Position numbers and translations under genes: made by a program
Assembly: GCA_947457085.1 (NCBI GenBank)
Contig: CANGUS010000017.1
Coordinates: 1-13,957, forward strand
Length of the DNA stretch: 13,957 nucleotides
Reading direction: 5' to 3'
From: Bacteroidota bacterium
GTDB lineage: Bacteria; Bacteroidota; Bacteroidia; Chitinophagales; Chitinophagaceae
Notes under the pieces: generated by a model
What the model saw: the letters and a program-made list of their open reading frames with translations, nothing else
Database searches by the model: none
Told to the model about the DNA's origin: nothing
In this document: piece by piece, positions 6,795-12,969 of the stretch
How the letters are laid out: each line of letters begins with the position of its first letter
How positions within the stretch are numbered: the stretch's first letter is position 1

Positions 6795-6906
6795 GAAAAA
6801 ATCACATAAATAACCTACTGATACAAATGTAGTATTGTGTTGTGCTGATAATTGCTATAAATTAGTATTTTGCAATTTTTAATTAGTATTTAGTAGTAAA
6901 ATGCTA

Positions 6907-7317
6907 TTATTCGTCAAAATTAAAATTTTTCCCTCTTCGTAAATGCTTTAAAGCACCTATTATTTTTTTGCTTTTTAATCTTTTTTCTTTGATTGATTGA
7001 GGGATTTTAGTTGCGCTTCGTTTTTTAGGGACAACTAAATTTTTTTCAATAAGCTGATTTATCTTCTTGATCGCTTTTGACTTATTACCAAGTTGTGTTC
7101 TATCTTCATTGCAAACTACCAATAACTCATTATTTTTATTTAATTGGCGAGCCAACTTTTGTAATAATAGTTCTTTTTGATCTTGTGACAGTATGAATGA
7201 TGAAGCTATATTGAATCTTACCTCTACCTGAGTCTCTACTTTGTTTACATTTTGACCACCTTTGCCACCACTCCGTGAGGTTTTAAATTCTAATTCTTTC
7301 GTTACATCAATATTCAT
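6907..7317 (-). CDS. arfB: ArfB/YaeJ-type ribosome-rescue peptidyl-tRNA hydrolase
   Basis: 136 residues, the ArfB length and much shorter than RF1/RF2. The N-terminal domain carries the catalytic GGQ loop at 20-22 within SRSGGKGGQNVNKVET (14-29); the glutamine positions water to cleave peptidyl-tRNA. No codon-recognition domain is present. The C-terminal tail from about 93 is strongly basic and disordered-looking (VPKKRSATK, KEKRLKSKK, LRRGKNF); in the family this tail enters the empty mRNA channel of ribosomes stalled on mRNAs without a stop codon. It is a lone gene, divergent from dtd across 102 bases, with a TATTTTTG element upstream and a hairpin downstream. It is a stop-independent release factor and an alternative to tmRNA rescue. 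Confidence 0.92.
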   Translation of the reverse strand: MNIDVTKELEFKTSRSGGKGGQNVNKVETQVEVRFNIASSFILSQDQKELLLQKLARQLNKNNELLVVCNEDRTQLGNKSKAIKKINQLIEKNLVVPKKRSATKIPQSIKEKRLKSKKIIGALKHLRRGKNFNFDE

Positions 7318-7348
7318 AATTTTAGGTATTTTTACGGTCTTTCAATTT

Positions 7349-7356
7349 CAAAAATA
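7349..7356 (-). promoter_or_regulatory. -7 element TATTTTTG upstream of arfB
   Basis: On the minus strand TATTTTTG matches TAnnTTTG exactly, 31 bases before the arfB ATG. No TTTG is found at the right distance upstream, so only half of the promoter pattern is present. Confidence 0.35.
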
Positions 7357-7419
7357 AACAATAATCCTAACTTTTATTTTCACTACTTTGTGGAAATTAA
7401 AGTGTATCAAATTATAAAA

Positions 7420-7872
7420 ATGCGTGCAGTCATTCAACGAGTTTTAAAAGCTTCAGTCACCATAGAGTATCAATTCCATTCAGAAATAAAATCTGGGTTA
7501 TTGGTTTTTTTAGGTATCGAAAACGAAGATAATGAAGAAGATATAAAATGGTTAAGTGGAAAAATAACTCAGATGCGCATTTTTAATGACGAAAATGGGT
7601 TAATGAATTTATCATTGGATGATGTTGATGGAGATATTTTATTAGTTAGTCAATTTACCTTACATGCATCCACAAAAAAGGGGAACAGGCCCTCTTTTAT
7701 ACATGCAGCAAAGCCTATTCTTGCTATTCCATTGTATGAAAAAATGATAGAACAAATACAAACTGATTTAGGTAAACCTATTCAAACAGGAGTTTTTGGA
7801 GCAGACATGAAAATTGAGTTATTAAATGATGGCCCAATCACTATTATTATCGATTCTAAAAATAAACAATAA
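7420..7872 (+). CDS. dtd: D-aminoacyl-tRNA deacylase
   Basis: 150 residues from the ATG at 7420, the standard Dtd length and start (MRAVIQRV). An in-frame GTG at 7390 would add ten residues not found in the family. The enzyme removes D-amino acids, and in many cases glycine mischarged on tRNA-Ala, acting as a cytoplasmic proofreading homodimer. The two signature motifs are present: SQFTL at 77-81, and NDGPIT at 136-141, whose Gly-Pro supplies the cross-subunit cis-GP motif. KKGNRPSF (86-93) is also typical. The MazG-like gene begins five bases after its stop, so the two are very probably co-transcribed. No clear promoter is seen in the 102-base gap shared with arfB. Confidence 0.95.
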   Translation: MRAVIQRVLKASVTIEYQFHSEIKSGLLVFLGIENEDNEEDIKWLSGKITQMRIFNDENGLMNLSLDDVDGDILLVSQFTLHASTKKGNRPSFIHAAKPILAIPLYEKMIEQIQTDLGKPIQTGVFGADMKIELLNDGPITIIIDSKNKQ

Positions 7873-7877
7873 ATAAT

Positions 7878-8207
7878 ATGCACATAAAAGAACTACAAAA
7901 AGAAGTGGATACTTGGATAACGACAACAGGAGTTCGTTATTTTAATGAACTGACTAACCTTGGAATATTAATGGAAGAAGTAGGTGAGTTATCTAGAATT
8001 ATAGTTAGAAAATATGGAGAACAGAGTTTTAAAGAATCTGATAAAAATAAGCATCTTGCCGATGAGATGGCCGATGTGTTATGGGTTTTAACTGCATTGG
8101 CAAATCAATGTGGAGTTGATTTAGAACAAGCCATTCAAGATAATTTTGACAAGAAAAATAAAAGAGATGCCACTAGGCATTTAGAAAATCCTAGCCTTAA
8201 TTCATAA
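7878..8207 (+). CDS. MazG-like nucleotide pyrophosphohydrolase
   Basis: 109 residues, a single MazG domain. The metal-binding signature EExxE-x(12-28)-ExxD is complete: EEVGE at 33-37, 25 intervening residues, then EMAD at 63-66. DNFDKKNKRD (88-97) matches the nucleotide-binding tail. This all-alpha family hydrolyses (d)NTPs to monophosphates plus pyrophosphate, often removing damaged or non-canonical nucleotides; the substrate here is unknown. Single-domain MazG proteins usually work as tetramers. It begins five bases after dtd and probably shares its transcript. No toxin-antitoxin partner (mazE/mazF) is nearby, so the name reflects the fold only. Confidence 0.9.
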   Translation: MHIKELQKEVDTWITTTGVRYFNELTNLGILMEEVGELSRIIVRKYGEQSFKESDKNKHLADEMADVLWVLTALANQCGVDLEQAIQDNFDKKNKRDATRHLENPSLNS

Positions 8208-8238
8208 ATCTGAATTCAAAAATCTGTATTATAATTAC

Positions 8239-8246
8239 TACATTTG
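8239..8246 (+). promoter_or_regulatory. -7 element TACATTTG upstream of the aminotransferase
   Basis: TACATTTG is an exact TAnnTTTG match, 22 bases before the ATG at 8269. No matching -33 TTTG is seen. It separates the aminotransferase/rhomboid pair from the dtd/mazG pair. Confidence 0.4.
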
Positions 8247-8268
8247 CCAACAAATAAAAAATACTTTC

Positions 8269-9462
8269 ATGCCCAATATTTCAAATAGAGGTAATATTAT
8301 GCCTCCATCACCCATTCGTAAATTAGTTCCCTTTGCTGAAGCAGCAAAAAAAAGAGGTACTCAAGTTTTTCATTTGAATATAGGTCAGCCAGATATAGTT
8401 ACACCCAAGCCTGTATTAGATGCTGTACGAAACATGGACATGACTGTTTTAGAATATAGTCACAGTGCGGGTTTTGAAAGTTATCGAAAAAAATTGTGTG
8501 ATTATTATAAACGATTTGATATTGATTTAACACCTAATGAAATTATAGTTACAACAGGAGGAAGTGAAGCTATTTTATTTGCGATGATGGCATGTTTAGA
8601 TTTAGGGGATGAAATCATTATTCCGGAACCTTTTTATGCAAATTACAATGGTTTTGCAGTTGAATCTGGAGTGACTATTAAGCCCATTTCATCTAGTATA
8701 GAAGATGGTTTTAAATTGCCTCCCATCGAAGATTTTGAAAAAAATATTACACCCAAAACAAAAGCTATCATGATTTGCAATCCAAATAATCCAACTGGTT
8801 ATTTGTATTCTATGGAGGAGATGAATGTCTTGAGAGATTTATGTTTAAAACATAATTTGTATTTATTTTCTGATGAAGCTTACCGAGAATTTTGTTATGA
8901 TGGACACAAACATATTTCTGCTATGAATTTAAAAGGGTTAGAAAATCATGTTGTGTTGATGGATACCATTTCAAAACGTTACAGTGCATGTGGAGGAAGA
9001 ATAGGTGCTTTTGTTACAAAAAATGTGGAGTTATATAATGCGGCTATGAAATTTGCGCAAGCTCGATTAAGTCCACCATCTTTTGCACAAATTGCGGGAG
9101 AAGCAGCGGTAGATTTACCGGCAGATTATTTTGATGAAGTGAAAGCAGAATACTTGAAACGCAGAGATGTATTGGTTTCTAGATTGAATAAAATTCCAGG
9201 TGTATTTTGTCCTAATCCGGGTGGTGCGTTTTATGCCATGGCTAAATTGCCAGTAAAAAGTGCGGAAGATTTTTGCCAATGGTTATTAGAAAGTTTCTCT
9301 TATAATAATCAAACAGTGATGATGGCTCCAGCTTCTGGGTTTTATGCAACGAAAGGATTGGGTGAAAATGAAGTGCGTTTTGCTTATGTTTTAAATACGG
9401 ATGATATCAATGCTGCAATGGACTGCCTTGAGCATGCATTGATTGAATACAATAAAAAATAA
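8269..9462 (+). CDS. Class I/II PLP aminotransferase, aspartate aminotransferase type
   Basis: 397 residues, the usual length for class I aminotransferases. The N-terminus MPNISNRG...SPIRKLVPFA is the form seen in Bacteroidota aspartate aminotransferase (subgroup Ib-like) homologues. Motifs in order: NIGQPD (37-42) in the substrate loop, NPNNPTG (171-177) with Asn174 contacting PLP, SDEAY (201-205) with the ring-nitrogen Asp202 and Tyr205, the Schiff-base Lys236 in SKRYSACGGRIG, Arg244 holding the PLP phosphate, and Arg370 (EVRFAY) binding the substrate carboxylate. The likely reaction is aspartate plus 2-oxoglutarate to oxaloacetate plus glutamate; closely related enzymes also act on other amino acids, so specificity is an inference. 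A rhomboid protease gene starts eight bases after its stop. Confidence 0.9.
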   Translation: MPNISNRGNIMPPSPIRKLVPFAEAAKKRGTQVFHLNIGQPDIVTPKPVLDAVRNMDMTVLEYSHSAGFESYRKKLCDYYKRFDIDLTPNEIIVTTGGSEAILFAMMACLDLGDEIIIPEPFYANYNGFAVESGVTIKPISSSIEDGFKLPPIEDFEKNITPKTKAIMICNPNNPTGYLYSMEEMNVLRDLCLKHNLYLFSDEAYREFCYDGHKHISAMNLKGLENHVVLMDTISKRYSACGGRIGAFVTKNVELYNAAMKFAQARLSPPSFAQIAGEAAVDLPADYFDEVKAEYLKRRDVLVSRLNKIPGVFCPNPGGAFYAMAKLPVKSAEDFCQWLLESFSYNNQTVMMAPASGFYATKGLGENEVRFAYVLNTDDINAAMDCLEHALIEYNKK

Positions 9463-9470
9463 TTTTTCCT

Positions 9471-10088
9471 ATGAACGAGTCAATGGTTACGTATATCCTG
9501 ATTGGAATCCCTGCATTGGTTTCTTTTGGTGCTTTTCAAAATGTGGATTTGCTAAATAAGTGTATGTTTTATCCAGTGGACATAAAAAACAAAAGAGAAT
9601 TTTGGCGATTTATCACCCATGGTTTTATACACGCAGATTTGCAACATTTGTTGTTCAATATGCTTACTTTATTTTTCTTTGGCCGCTATGTAGAAAGTGC
9701 TTTTAATTCGATTTTTGGAAATATGTTTGTATATCCTCTGTTTTATATTTTAGCACTCATTGCTTCTAGTTTACCTAGCTATAAAAAGCATCAAGATGAT
9801 TACTATTATCGATCATTGGGAGCCAGTGGTGCAGTTTCGGCTGTACTTTACGCAACTGTTGTATTTGAGCCTTGGAGTTCCATTTATATTTATTTTATAA
9901 AAGTTCCTGCCATTATTTATGCAGTATTGTATTTAGTATACTCAAATCATATGAGCCGAAAAGGAACTGATAATATAGGTCATGATGCCCATTTTTTTGG
10001 CGCCATTTTTGGTTTCGTTTTCCCATTTGTGTTCAAACCATATTTAATAGGCTATTTCTTAGATCAATTGAAAAATCCTCATTTTTAA
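9471..10088 (+). CDS. Rhomboid-family intramembrane serine protease
   Basis: 205 residues with six hydrophobic segments (about 7-22, 56-71, 85-100, 117-133, 138-156, 174-196). The rhomboid signature is complete: HADLQHLLFN (54-63) gives HxxxxHxxxN in membrane segment 2, GASG (117-120) carries nucleophile Ser119, and HDAHFFGAIFG (171-181) carries catalytic His174. It should cleave membrane helices within the inner membrane; no substrate is evident. There is no cytoplasmic extra domain, so this is the minimal six-helix form. It starts eight bases after the aminotransferase stop and likely shares its mRNA, although no functional link is obvious. Met5 is an alternative start. Confidence 0.92.
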   Translation: MNESMVTYILIGIPALVSFGAFQNVDLLNKCMFYPVDIKNKREFWRFITHGFIHADLQHLLFNMLTLFFFGRYVESAFNSIFGNMFVYPLFYILALIASSLPSYKKHQDDYYYRSLGASGAVSAVLYATVVFEPWSSIYIYFIKVPAIIYAVLYLVYSNHMSRKGTDNIGHDAHFFGAIFGFVFPFVFKPYLIGYFLDQLKNPHF

Positions 10089-10159
10089 TTCTTTCGATTA
10101 ACGCTCTAAATAGAAAGATTATTTTATTGAAATTTTATCAATTAATTCGTTTTTAGTTT

Positions 10160-10167
10160 TATCTTTA
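10160..10167 (+). promoter_or_regulatory. Possible -7 element TATCTTTA before the DUF4397-like lipoprotein
   Basis: TATCTTTA is one base from TAnnTTTG and is followed by only four bases (GATT) before the ATG at 10172, the same geometry as at the CBS-like gene and pyrE. There is no -33 match. Weak alone. Confidence 0.25.
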
Positions 10168-10171
10168 GATT

Positions 10172-10843
10172 ATGAAAAAAATAATTTTTCTTTTTACAAT
10201 CACATTGTTTTTTCTAGCTTGTAAACCTTCTAAAATTGTAGATCTGAAAGGCAGGGTTCGTTTAATCAATGCATCTTCCACAACGGGTGATTTAAATATG
10301 TTTGTTGATTATCAAAAAGTATATGCAACTAATGTGGAATATTTGAATTACAGTTTATTCAGAGAATATCTTGCAACTAAACACAAACTTCAAATTAAGG
10401 ATGCAGTTGGTAATTTATTAATTGACACTTCAATTAATGTAGAGGATAAAAAATCCTATTCAGTTTTTGTGTATGATTCTTTATCAGATGTGAAAATAAA
10501 ATTTGTAAAGGAAGTTTTTATAGCTCCATTTGGATCAGCTTGTAAAATGAGATTTTTAAATCTATCTAAAGACAATGACTTAGTTGATGTATACAAAACA
10601 GGAGATTCAAGTATTCAGTTTTTAAATTTTGCCAATGGCCAATACAGTGAATACATAGAATTTCAATCTGGATATACAGAATTCGATGTCTCAAACGCCT
10701 TGAATGGTAGCCCAGTGTATCATTATTATGGATACGCTTTGAAACCAGGTTATTATTATACCACTTTTTTAAAAGGCACCAAAACTTCTCTAGGGAAAGA
10801 CAGTTTAGGAATTTTTACCATTGAAAATACTGCGAATTACTAG
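10172..10843 (+). CDS. DUF4397-like lipoprotein
   Basis: 223 residues. The signal peptide KKIIFLFTITLFF followed by LAC (Cys17) is a clear lipobox, so the mature protein is lipid-anchored in the envelope. RVRLINASSTTGDLNMFVDY (28-47) and the later KMRFLNLSKDNDLVDVY have the pattern of DUF4397 domains (VRxxNAS...DVYVDG), a beta-rich family common in surface lipoproteins of Bacteroidota with no agreed function. Two such half-repeats appear, around 28-105 and 125-215. The gene stands alone after the rhomboid gene (83-base gap) and converges on maf: its TAG and the maf TAG share CTAG at 10840-10843. Function not recognised; the domain call is by pattern. Confidence 0.7.
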   Translation: MKKIIFLFTITLFFLACKPSKIVDLKGRVRLINASSTTGDLNMFVDYQKVYATNVEYLNYSLFREYLATKHKLQIKDAVGNLLIDTSINVEDKKSYSVFVYDSLSDVKIKFVKEVFIAPFGSACKMRFLNLSKDNDLVDVYKTGDSSIQFLNFANGQYSEYIEFQSGYTEFDVSNALNGSPVYHYYGYALKPGYYYTTFLKGTKTSLGKDSLGIFTIENTANY

Positions 10844-11400
10844 GAATTTAATATCTGTATTAATTTGCTTATAGGCAATCCCATTACATTGTAAAAACAT
10901 CCTTGTATAGATTGTATCCCCACTGCTCCAATCCATTCTTGAATGGCATATGCGCCTGCTTTATCATATGGTTTAAAAGTGTCTACATAATACACAATTT
11001 GTTCTTGGGTAAGCGGATGAAATGAAACCGAAGTTTTATCAGAAAATTCAATGGTTTTTTGTTGATTCATTACAACGACTCCTGTGATTACTTCATGTGC
11101 TTTACCAGATAATGAGCTTAAAATTTCAATGGCATCTTTGCGATCTTTTGGCTTGCCAATTATTTTATTTTCTAAAACAACCACTGTGTCTGCCGCAATT
11201 ATAGTTCGATCGATATTCTTCATAAAAACAGCATTGGCTTTATTTTTAGCAATAAAAACAGGTGCTTTTGAGATTTCTAAATCATCTGGAAAATCTTCAA
11301 CGGTATCTTCGGTTATAATTTCAAATTGAATATTTGCCAATTCTAATAAATGTTTTCTACGAGGCGATTTAGATGCCAATATATAGTTTGTATGATTCAT
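10840..11400 (-). CDS. maf: Maf-family nucleoside triphosphate pyrophosphatase
   Basis: 186 residues, normal for Maf. Motifs: LASKSPRR (8-15), the phosphate-binding N-terminal signature; AADTVV (69-74) with the catalytic Asp71; GKP (82-84); and DKAGAYAIQ (146-154). The last is typical of the YhdE-type subfamily, which hydrolyses dTTP, UTP and modified pyrimidine triphosphates to monophosphates, preventing their use in nucleic acids and, in some bacteria, affecting septation. It is the last gene of the four-gene unit, three bases after the UbiA stop, and overlaps the convergent lipoprotein gene by four bases at the stop codons. No terminator is seen after it, so its transcript probably runs into the lipoprotein gene as antisense. 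Confidence 0.93.
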   Translation of the reverse strand: MNHTNYILASKSPRRKHLLELANIQFEIITEDTVEDFPDDLEISKAPVFIAKNKANAVFMKNIDRTIIAADTVVVLENKIIGKPKDRKDAIEILSSLSGKAHEVITGVVVMNQQKTIEFSDKTSVSFHPLTQEQIVYYVDTFKPYDKAGAYAIQEWIGAVGIQSIQGCFYNVMGLPISKLIQILNS

Positions 11401-11403
11401 CTT

Positions 11404-12312
11404 TTAAATTAATGTCATGGATAATATACCAATGAATGTTATGATTTTGATGTATGTACTTATTTGATGAAATTGTTTCGATGTGTTGGCTTTCCATAAT
11501 AAAAAGAGGGTAATCAATAAGGGAAATACGATGCCAATGAGTAAGGAGATTTTTAAAATGATATTTGTATGTAATAAATAGATACTTGACAAAATAATGA
11601 TTGAGGTCAATATAAATGCAATTAAATAGATGATTTTTTTTGCTCGATTGATGCCAAAAACCAATGGAATTGTTTTGCAATTTTGTACTAAGTCACCTTT
11701 GATGTCTTCTATGTCTTTTATAATTTCTCTCATCAATGTGATACAAAAAGAAAATAGTAAATAGATCCAAAGTGAGACTGAATCAGTATTTTTTAAATCA
11801 TATAAATGAAATTTAGGTTCATACAATGCAGTTGTATAAAGCGTTAGAGAGGTCAATATGGCAATCATTAGATTGCCAGAAAAGAGTTTTCGTTTAAAAG
11901 TAGTAGAATAAACGAGTAATAATAAAATACATATGATTTGAATACTTAAATAACGAAGTTTTGCAAAATGAAAAGCAATGTATCCAGCAATCAGCAAGCC
12001 TAAAATATTTAATAGGATGTGCCAAATGATAATTCGTCGTCGGCTAAAGTATTTTTCAATGGTCATTTTATACGGCTTATTAACCATGTCTATGCCCATG
12101 TCAAAATAATCATTGATGATATATCCTGCCGCAGCAATTAAAACGGTGCTAATATAAAGTAGGGTAGAAGACTGAAAATTTAAGGTAGGTAGTGCTGAAC
12201 TTTTAGCAACTGCTGGACAAATAATAAAATAATACGCTATTATTTGCGTCAAAAAAATAAAAACCAAATTCGGAAATCGGATGAGTGTTAATATGGCCTT
12301 TAGTTTTTGCAT
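11404..12312 (-). CDS. UbiA-family prenyltransferase
   Basis: 302 residues with eight to nine hydrophobic segments across the whole length, an inner-membrane protein. The first Asp-rich motif NDYFDMGIDMVNKP (67-80) matches NDxxDxxxDxxNKP, and the second is REIIKDIEDIKGD (195-207); both bind Mg-prenyl diphosphate. YSTTFKRK (135-142) is the usual cytoplasmic loop. The RPIPSG stretch normally following motif 1 in ubiquinone- and archaeal-type members is replaced by YKMTIEKYFSRR, a form I associate with Bacteroidota homologues. Databases often label such proteins geranylgeranylglycerol-phosphate geranylgeranyltransferase, but the acceptor is uncertain; MenA (menaquinone) or another quinone/haem enzyme remains possible. 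It lies seven bases after rpe and three before maf in one operon. Confidence 0.87.
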   Translation of the reverse strand: MQKLKAILTLIRFPNLVFIFLTQIIAYYFIICPAVAKSSALPTLNFQSSTLLYISTVLIAAAGYIINDYFDMGIDMVNKPYKMTIEKYFSRRRIIIWHILLNILGLLIAGYIAFHFAKLRYLSIQIICILLLLVYSTTFKRKLFSGNLMIAILTSLTLYTTALYEPKFHLYDLKNTDSVSLWIYLLFSFCITLMREIIKDIEDIKGDLVQNCKTIPLVFGINRAKKIIYLIAFILTSIIILSSIYLLHTNIILKISLLIGIVFPLLITLFLLWKANTSKQFHQISTYIKIITFIGILSMTLI

Positions 12313-12319
12313 TCAAAGC

Positions 12320-12967
12320 TTATATTTTCTTTAATGCAGCAATCGTTTCCATAGGATTTTCAGATCCAAACACTGTATTTCCAGCAACTAATACATCCGC
12401 GCCCGCATCAATAATTTGTTTGGCATTCGCTAAGGTAACTCCTCCATCAATTTCAATTAATGTGTTTGTGCCCCTGCGTATAATCTCCGCTTTTAATTGT
12501 TTTATTTTTTCGAGTGTGTACTCAATAAATTTTTGTCCGCCAAAACCCGGGTTGACACTCATCATGCAAACTACATCTACATCATGCAATACATCAAACA
12601 TTTGTTGAACCGGTGTATGTGGATTAATAGCCACACCTGTTTTCATTCCCAATGATTTGATTTGTTGCAAGTTTCTATGTAAGTGAGGGCAAGCTTCTAT
12701 GTGTACACTTAAAATATCTGCCCCTGCATTTTTAAATTCTTCAGCATATTTGCCGGGTTCTTCAATCATTAAATGTACATCCATTACTTTTTTTGCTTCT
12801 TTCTTAATAGCCGCAATTACAGGTAAGCCAAAACTAATATTTGGTACAAATCGTCCATCCATAACATCTAAATGAAACCAATCGGCTTGCGATTCATTGA
12901 TCATTTTGATGTCGTTGCTAAGTTGTAAAAAGTTTGCAGATAAAACGGAAGGTGCTATCAGTGCCAT
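12320..12967 (-). CDS. rpe: Ribulose-phosphate 3-epimerase
   Basis: 215 residues, a TIM barrel of typical length. It interconverts D-ribulose 5-phosphate and D-xylulose 5-phosphate in the pentose phosphate pathway. The start APSVLSANF (5-13) is diagnostic. Metal and catalytic residues are visible: His32 and Asp34 in HLDVMDG, His65 in VHLM, and Asp174 in EIDGGV, the acid/base pair being Asp34 and Asp174. MSVNPGFGGQ (136-145) is the flexible lid loop and VAGNTVF (194-200) binds phosphate. It is second in the operon, two bases after the TPR lipoprotein stop and seven bases before ubiA. No frameshift or odd residue is seen. Confidence 0.96.
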   Translation of the reverse strand: MALIAPSVLSANFLQLSNDIKMINESQADWFHLDVMDGRFVPNISFGLPVIAAIKKEAKKVMDVHLMIEEPGKYAEEFKNAGADILSVHIEACPHLHRNLQQIKSLGMKTGVAINPHTPVQQMFDVLHDVDVVCMMSVNPGFGGQKFIEYTLEKIKQLKAEIIRRGTNTLIEIDGGVTLANAKQIIDAGADVLVAGNTVFGSENPMETIAALKKI

Positions 12968-12969
12968 AT

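Noticed and set aside
6860..6891. Direct repeat AATTAGTATTT, two copies 21 bases apart in the gap before arfB's end
   Set aside because: Only two short copies in very AT-rich DNA, not near a promoter; easily chance.
7878..8207. MazG as part of a toxin-antitoxin or defence system
   Set aside because: The neighbours are dtd and an aminotransferase; no toxin, antitoxin, nuclease or mobile-element gene is present, so an ordinary house-cleaning role is more likely.
10090..10118. Possible weak hairpin TCTTTC...GAAAGA after the rhomboid gene
   Set aside because: A six-base AT-rich stem with a 17-base loop is too weak to call a terminator.
11369..11680. 103-codon minus-strand open frame
   Set aside because: It overlaps the UbiA gene in another frame on the same strand; the peptide looks random and UbiA has intact motifs throughout.
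12285..12608. 107-codon plus-strand open frame
   Set aside because: Antisense shadow of rpe, whose catalytic motifs are complete.
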